Below the pieces are notes generated by a model. It was not told the origin of the DNA, did not search any database, and saw only the letters and a program-made list of their open reading frames with translations. 64,000 bases of DNA from Serilophus lunatus (Eukaryota; Chordata; Aves; Passeriformes; Eurylaimidae): positions 125,932-189,931 of the forward strand of contig VXBA01000906.1 of NCBI GenBank assembly GCA_013399895.1, in the 5' to 3' direction. Below, piece by piece: positions 59,430-64,000 of this stretch (position 1 is the first letter of the stretch; each line of letters opens with the position of its first letter). The position numbers and the translations under genes are program-made.

Positions 59430-59720
59430 TTTCCTCTTATACTCAACAAACCCATCCATCTACCTCTTGTTTGCAAGCTGTGTGCTCCAGTCCCCTGACT
59501 AGGTTGCTGGCCACTGCTGAACTCACTCTGGTATGTCCATGCCTCTCTTTCACTGGGGATCCCCCAACCAGACACAGTAATCCAGATGTGGTCTCACAAA
59601 TGCCAAACAGAGGAGAAAGATCTCTTCACAGACCTACTAGCTACAACTTGCCAGTATGTGGTTGGTCTCCTCAGGCAAAAGACCATACTGTTGTTTCCTG
59701 TTCAACTTTTTGTCACAGAG
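59430..59720 (-). mobile_element. CR1 LINE fragment, antisense, ORF2 region, old
   Basis: In order: 'tactcaacaaacccatccat', 'gtgctccagtcccctgacta', 'ctctggtatgtccatgcctc', 'cagacacagtaatccagatg', 'tggtctcacaaatgcc' and 'tgttcaactttttgt'. It corresponds to antisense ORF2 sequence just after the reverse-transcriptase core. The 88-codon plus frame at 59471-59737 lies within this repeat and is not a gene. Confidence 0.85.
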
Positions 59721-61557
59721 AAAGTATAGATAGGTAGATATAACCTGTAAAAATATGTATTAGACATTGCACATTACATATTATATCTATATATATCCTA
59801 GATTTTATCCTTTCCAAGGGAAAAAAGTGTGCTTAAAAAGTTCTGTTGCAAACTTATCCACAGCAGAACAAATGGGCTATCTGCTAACTACATTATGGTG
59901 TGTATCAGTAATCACTATGGGAGTACTCAGCTTCAGAAACAGAAACTGGCTGCACACCAGATCCAGAACAGAAGTGGAGACAGGGTGAAGAAGCAGCTGA
60001 GCTTAACATCAGACTTTCCAATATGTGCTGACTTTTTGGTATCAATCTTTGCAGGTTATGGTTTTCTACTTTAAAAACTTTTTTTTTTTGATTGCAATTA
60101 TTTGTTTTTTTAATGGAAAAAAGTAGTGTAATTTTATTAAATAAATCATACTCTCCCTGTAATATTGACTAGTTTGCATGCCTTGCTAAACATTAAACCA
60201 GATGAAATGGGACTTGGTTACATACAGTTAAGTGGCATGCTCTTTGTGAATGGTAAATGAGATTACTATTTGTTATTTTTAAACAAATGTTCACCCGTAA
60301 AAAGAAACATCTCTATTAGACAGAAAAGTGACTTCACAAAGGTGCATTATGTGGCAGCCAAAAATTGAAACGGGTGGCAGATTATTTCCAAAGTTAAAAG
60401 TTTATGGTGAAACCACAATATAAATTAACTGCTAGCAGCCGTTGAGTCCATTCCTCGGATCATTTATCTGTATGAGAGTGTTATATGTTTGGTGCCTGGT
60501 ATGTATGATGGTTTTGGGGTGGACTAGAGTGTTTCTGAGTGATTTAGCACATGAAATCAACTCCAAGTTTCTAAAACAATAAACATGATGATGGGAGAGA
60601 GAAGTCAATACATGTATCTTGATTTTATGTTGCCATTGCAGTATGTCTATCTACTTCATGGTCTTCAGCATTGTGAGAGTTTTTAGCTTATCTCCAGGTC
60701 ATGAGTTAGTTTTATTCTGACAATTCCATTGAAAAGCAGAGAAGTATAATTCCCATTTTTCTGCTGGGAAATTAATATAAGAGAAAATTAGGTGAATGAA
60801 TGATGCAGGGGATCCAAAACTGGCCTAGAAATTGAACCCTAATCCAGAACATCAACTGTTAAAACTTGACCCTGTCGAGTAACACCTAATGGGTAACGTG
60901 TTTCAAAGGAAATCAGACATGGGGTATATATTAAGAAAGTTTATAAAAAGCAAAAAGATAGTAATGTTCAGTAACCTTGCAGGGAAGGCATAGAGTCTAG
61001 ATGACACACACATATATATGGCCACAAAGAAGTCACCAGGTTGTTACTGGATTAGCAAAATATTAACAAACAATTTTTATTTTTTTATTTTTTAAAAGTG
61101 TGTCTATAAACAGACTGGAAAATTTCAGCTCAAATCTTTTGGAGGAGAAACTGGCCAATATTGAATAAGATCAACTGTATCACTTTGCAAAATGGTACAT
61201 CAAATTCATCAGCACATTTCAGATTAAATGGAAGGAAAAAAAAATGCAAGCCGCACCATGGCAACATCTAAAAATATAGCTTTCTGGTTTTGTGTTTAAA
61301 AAAAAGTTGAAGTTTTGGATGATGAACCTGGTGGAACACCATTGGTGAAGCTGCTGAATTAATGGGACTTGAGTGGGAAGAGTTATGTCAGCTAACTGCT
61401 GACAAGCGTATTGGGAAGGCTTGGCTGGCTCGATGTGCTGAAATGAAGAGGATGACCTAAGGATTAAGGATTAACTTTAGGCTTTTAACTTGACAATAAT
61501 GTCCATAATATGTGTGCATGTGTTTGTATGGATGTGTGTACATATAGACAGATGTGT

Positions 61558-61574
61558 CTGAGAGAGAGAGAGAG
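61558..61574. repeat. (GA)n microsatellite
   Basis: About eight GA units following a TG-rich stretch. Confidence 0.85.
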
Positions 61575-61929
61575 ACGAGGTGAGGCTTGTACTGCTGTAA
61601 TACAGGCTATGTGTGAGGGATGTGTGTTCCTTCAGATTTGGCTGGTTTTCTGCTCTGCAGCTTTAAAATTAAATGTTTTTGCATAACTGTCCATACTGTT
61701 TATAAGTAGTTATAAGCCAGTAATTTCCATAGAGAAAAACAAAAGTTTATGAAAGAAATAAATGTAGTAACAATAGAGAAAGAGCATTATGGAGAGACAA
61801 ACAGCCTGGTAATGACGGGAAACGTCTGTCCAAAGTGTCATGCAACACAAAGGTAGTAGGTGCTTGTGAGGCCTTTTTTTTATCCAACATCTCTTTGAGA
61901 ACATTCAAAGGCAGTAATCTTGAAATAAA

Positions 61930-61964
61930 TTATCTCTCTCCACTTTTCTTCCTTTTCTTTGCAG
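61930..61964 (+). promoter_or_regulatory. Strong splice-acceptor-like sequence
   Basis: A long pyrimidine tract (ctctctccacttttcttcct, then tttctttgcag) ends in cag at 61962-61964. This is one of the best 3' splice-site matches in the window. A 57-codon reading frame begins directly after it (ATG at 61969, stop at 62137-62139), and an aataaa lies at 62259-62264. Sequence match only. Confidence 0.35.
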
Positions 61965-62689
61965 CATAATGTGTTGCAGTCTCAGTGAGACTGCAGAGTG
62001 TGAGGACATGAGCATGTACCTGGGAAATGGAGAGTTTCTGGCTAAATGCAGAAGTTTGATCTGGTGGCTTCAGCATAGGGATCTAACAGCATCTTGGAAT
62101 TGGGTTTGGGTCTTTGTTTCCACCCAGGCTAGCAACTGATTTAAAACTTAAGAATATAACAGGTATTAGAAGACACAAATTGAAGCTTATCAAACATTTT
62201 CTGATACCTATTTCCCCTTAGTTCAATCCTGAATGGATACCAAATTTCTTGATTTGGAAATAAAAGATGGACAGATGTGATCTAATTTGCCTTGACCACA
62301 TTATTTCAGTTTCCTGTTATTGAAATATGCATTCATCATACCATTTCAATTGCATTCAAACTTCTGGCAGTCCTCTAACTGGGTTGTTGAGTGGTGGATA
62401 CAAAGATTTTTGCAGAAATACTCTGGTTTGTAGTGCCAGAACAGAAGTAAGTGAGTGACAGAAGGTATTCAGATTGTTTGTTGCCCTGGAGTGTGGTACT
62501 GCAGACTCTGCCTCATGGTTGCAATCAGAATGAGGATGTGTTTATATGCAGGGTTCCCATAAAACTTCTCTGTGTTTGTATAATGATATATTAGAATGAT
62601 GATGAAGCCAATTGCTCATAAAACATTTACCAAAGGGTAGGTATGGTGTTAGGGATAGCAACCTAAAGCTGTATCAATTCAGTCACAAG

Positions 62690-62868
62690 AGAATCACAAA
62701 GTAAATCAGGTGGCAGAGGACCTTGGAAGGTTCATAGTACAACCTTTTGCTCCAAGCAGAGGCAAGCTTTAACTCAGACCACATTGCTCAAGACTTTACC
62801 CAGTTGGGTCTTGCAAACCTCCATCACAGGCTTTTATTCCACAAGGTCCCAGTTTCCCTTAATGCCTT
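62690..62868 (-). mobile_element. CR1 LINE 3' region, antisense, old
   Basis: In order: 'gagaatcacaaagtaaatca', 'ggtggcagaggaccttggaa', 'ggttcatagtacaacctttt', 'gctccaagcagaggcaagct', 'tacccagttgggtcttgcaa' and 'acctccatcacaggctttta'. This matches the antisense CR1 3' UTR of the 'gctccaagcagggccagct' type. Strongly diverged. Confidence 0.8.
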
Positions 62869-64000
62869 TGATGGATAATGAAATGAGGGGAAGGGTGATG
62901 AGAGGTATATGTATATTTTCAAGTCTAAGGCCTGGGACCAGAACACACAATTCTTGACCCCCGCACACTTTGTCTGTGATACTAGGTAAAACTGGGTAAA
63001 AACATATAAAAGAAGCTCTGGTTAGTATTGCACAGGCAAACTTCATTCTGATCTGTCTTGAATTTGTTAGTGATTAATTTTCTTCTCTGCATACTTTTTC
63101 AACAATATTTTTGTGTAGAGTTTTATAGATAACAATAGTTTTGTCCTACAGGATCCCAGAGTGCTTCTCAAGTTATACACCTAACTAGAGTAGGCCAAAG
63201 CCTACTCCTTCTGATGCCAATAGACATTTTGCTATTGCTTTCATTTGGGCTATGATTTGGCTGTGTAGAAATGGAATAAAAGCAATTCTGTATGTCTGGA
63301 TGGCCTTTAATAAATTTGAGTTTCCCACTTGAGCAATAAATCTGCCAGCAGAAGAGTAGTACAGAATTGGTGTCACTTACTGAGCAATTAAATATTTTCA
63401 TATAAATTTTGAAAGGTATCCGTAGGCCATAATGGCAGTTGTTCTATAAGTATCAACAGCATAATCTAGAGAGAGAGGTGGAAGATGTTGTGCTGGATGT
63501 GGATGCATGTGTAGAATCACTGTATATGCAGCAAATTATACATGTATTTTTAAATCACATAATAAAAGATCAGCTCTAGCTGGTTGCATAATCTAGAATT
63601 CGGAAACATTTTTGCTGTCCTACGTCTGCAAAAGTTTTTCATTTAGGAACACACACATTTCTTGTCAATGTTTTTTCTACAATCAGTTAGAGCAGGGCAT
63701 ATTGTTCTCTCAATTTCTTGTTAAAATGTTTCACTTAATTAAACTTTTACAACCAGTTCTGCTCTATGTCTGATACTTGCTGTAAATTATAAAGAAAAGC
63801 CCCTCTGGCATTTATGAGCATTCAGATGATGAAGACTATAGGAAAAAAAAAGGGAAAGAAGCAGTGTCACTGAGCCCCAGATAGCTGCTGATACCCTGTC
63901 ATCTCCCACACAATTCAATTTAATGAAATTTAATATTTCCTATTACATAAACTAGACTGAAAACAGGCCAAAATAGAACTACTAATAGTTTAAATTATTA
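62869..64000. other. Unique AT-rich non-coding stretch
   Basis: No gene, RNA or transposon recognised to the end of the window. Open frames on the minus strand near 62.8-63.4 kb are short and unrecognised. Confidence 0.5.

Larger units (their letters stand above)
59721..62689. other. Unique AT-rich non-coding stretch with a possible terminal exon
   Basis: No transposon recognised. Includes TA-rich low complexity near 59.77-59.80 kb, a GA run near 61.56 kb, a short coding-like frame at 61326-61460 and a strong acceptor-like site at 61964. Confidence 0.45.

Noticed and set aside
1..64000. An undescribed multi-gene system, CRISPR array, phage or prokaryotic operon
   Set aside because: Base composition, repeat content and lack of long open frames show vertebrate non-coding DNA. 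No set of adjacent coding genes is present.

Overview
This window reads as non-coding vertebrate nuclear DNA from a bird, most likely a songbird. The call rests on many 5'-truncated CR1 LINE copies on both strands, recognisable by their conserved 3' end (ggttggacttgatgatct, then a ttccaacc block and a gattctgtgattct-type tail). Several copies have the gtatcacagtatc-type tail and the aaggttggaagagacct block that I associate with passerine CR1. Two ERVL-type solo LTRs also fit. The background is AT-rich with ordinary vertebrate simple repeats. I see no bacterial gene architecture, no tRNA or rRNA, no CRISPR array, and no host protein-coding gene I can defend. Most open frames are short, often lack a real ATG, and are chance frames or parts of CR1.

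Layout. 0-1.1 kb: unique AT-rich DNA. 1.14-1.5 kb: old sense CR1. 3.8-4.4 kb: antisense CR1 whose truncated 5' end abuts a compact hairpin-forming repeat. 5.9-6.8 kb: antisense CR1 interrupted by a second CR1 3' end in the opposite orientation. 6.8-13.6 kb: unique, with a CA/C-run/TG-rich block near 11.4 kb. 13.6-16.1 kb: a cluster of three CR1 copies, the first keeping part of the reverse-transcriptase domain. 20.17-21.21 kb: a GC- and CpG-rich 1,039-bp solo LTR on the minus strand with a perfect 5-bp target-site duplication (catgg) and a strong G-quadruplex motif. 25.8, 30.8, 41.0, 43.2, 45.1, 53.0, 57.7, 59.1-59.7 and 62.7 kb: further CR1 fragments. 32.98-33.55 kb: a second, older minus-strand LTR. 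56.0-57.2 kb: an unexplained, possibly LTR-derived stretch with a TATA-like box, followed by a block with a repeated 13-mer.

No genes here visibly work together. The window behaves like an intergenic region or a large intron shaped by retroelement insertion and decay. I did not find an undescribed multi-gene system. The most informative items are the solo LTR at 20.2-21.2 kb, the nested CR1 pair at 5.9-6.8 kb, the older LTR at 33 kb, the hairpin at the CR1 edge near 4.3 kb, and a few exon-like segments (7.08-7.26 kb, 61.97-62.28 kb) that RNA data could test.
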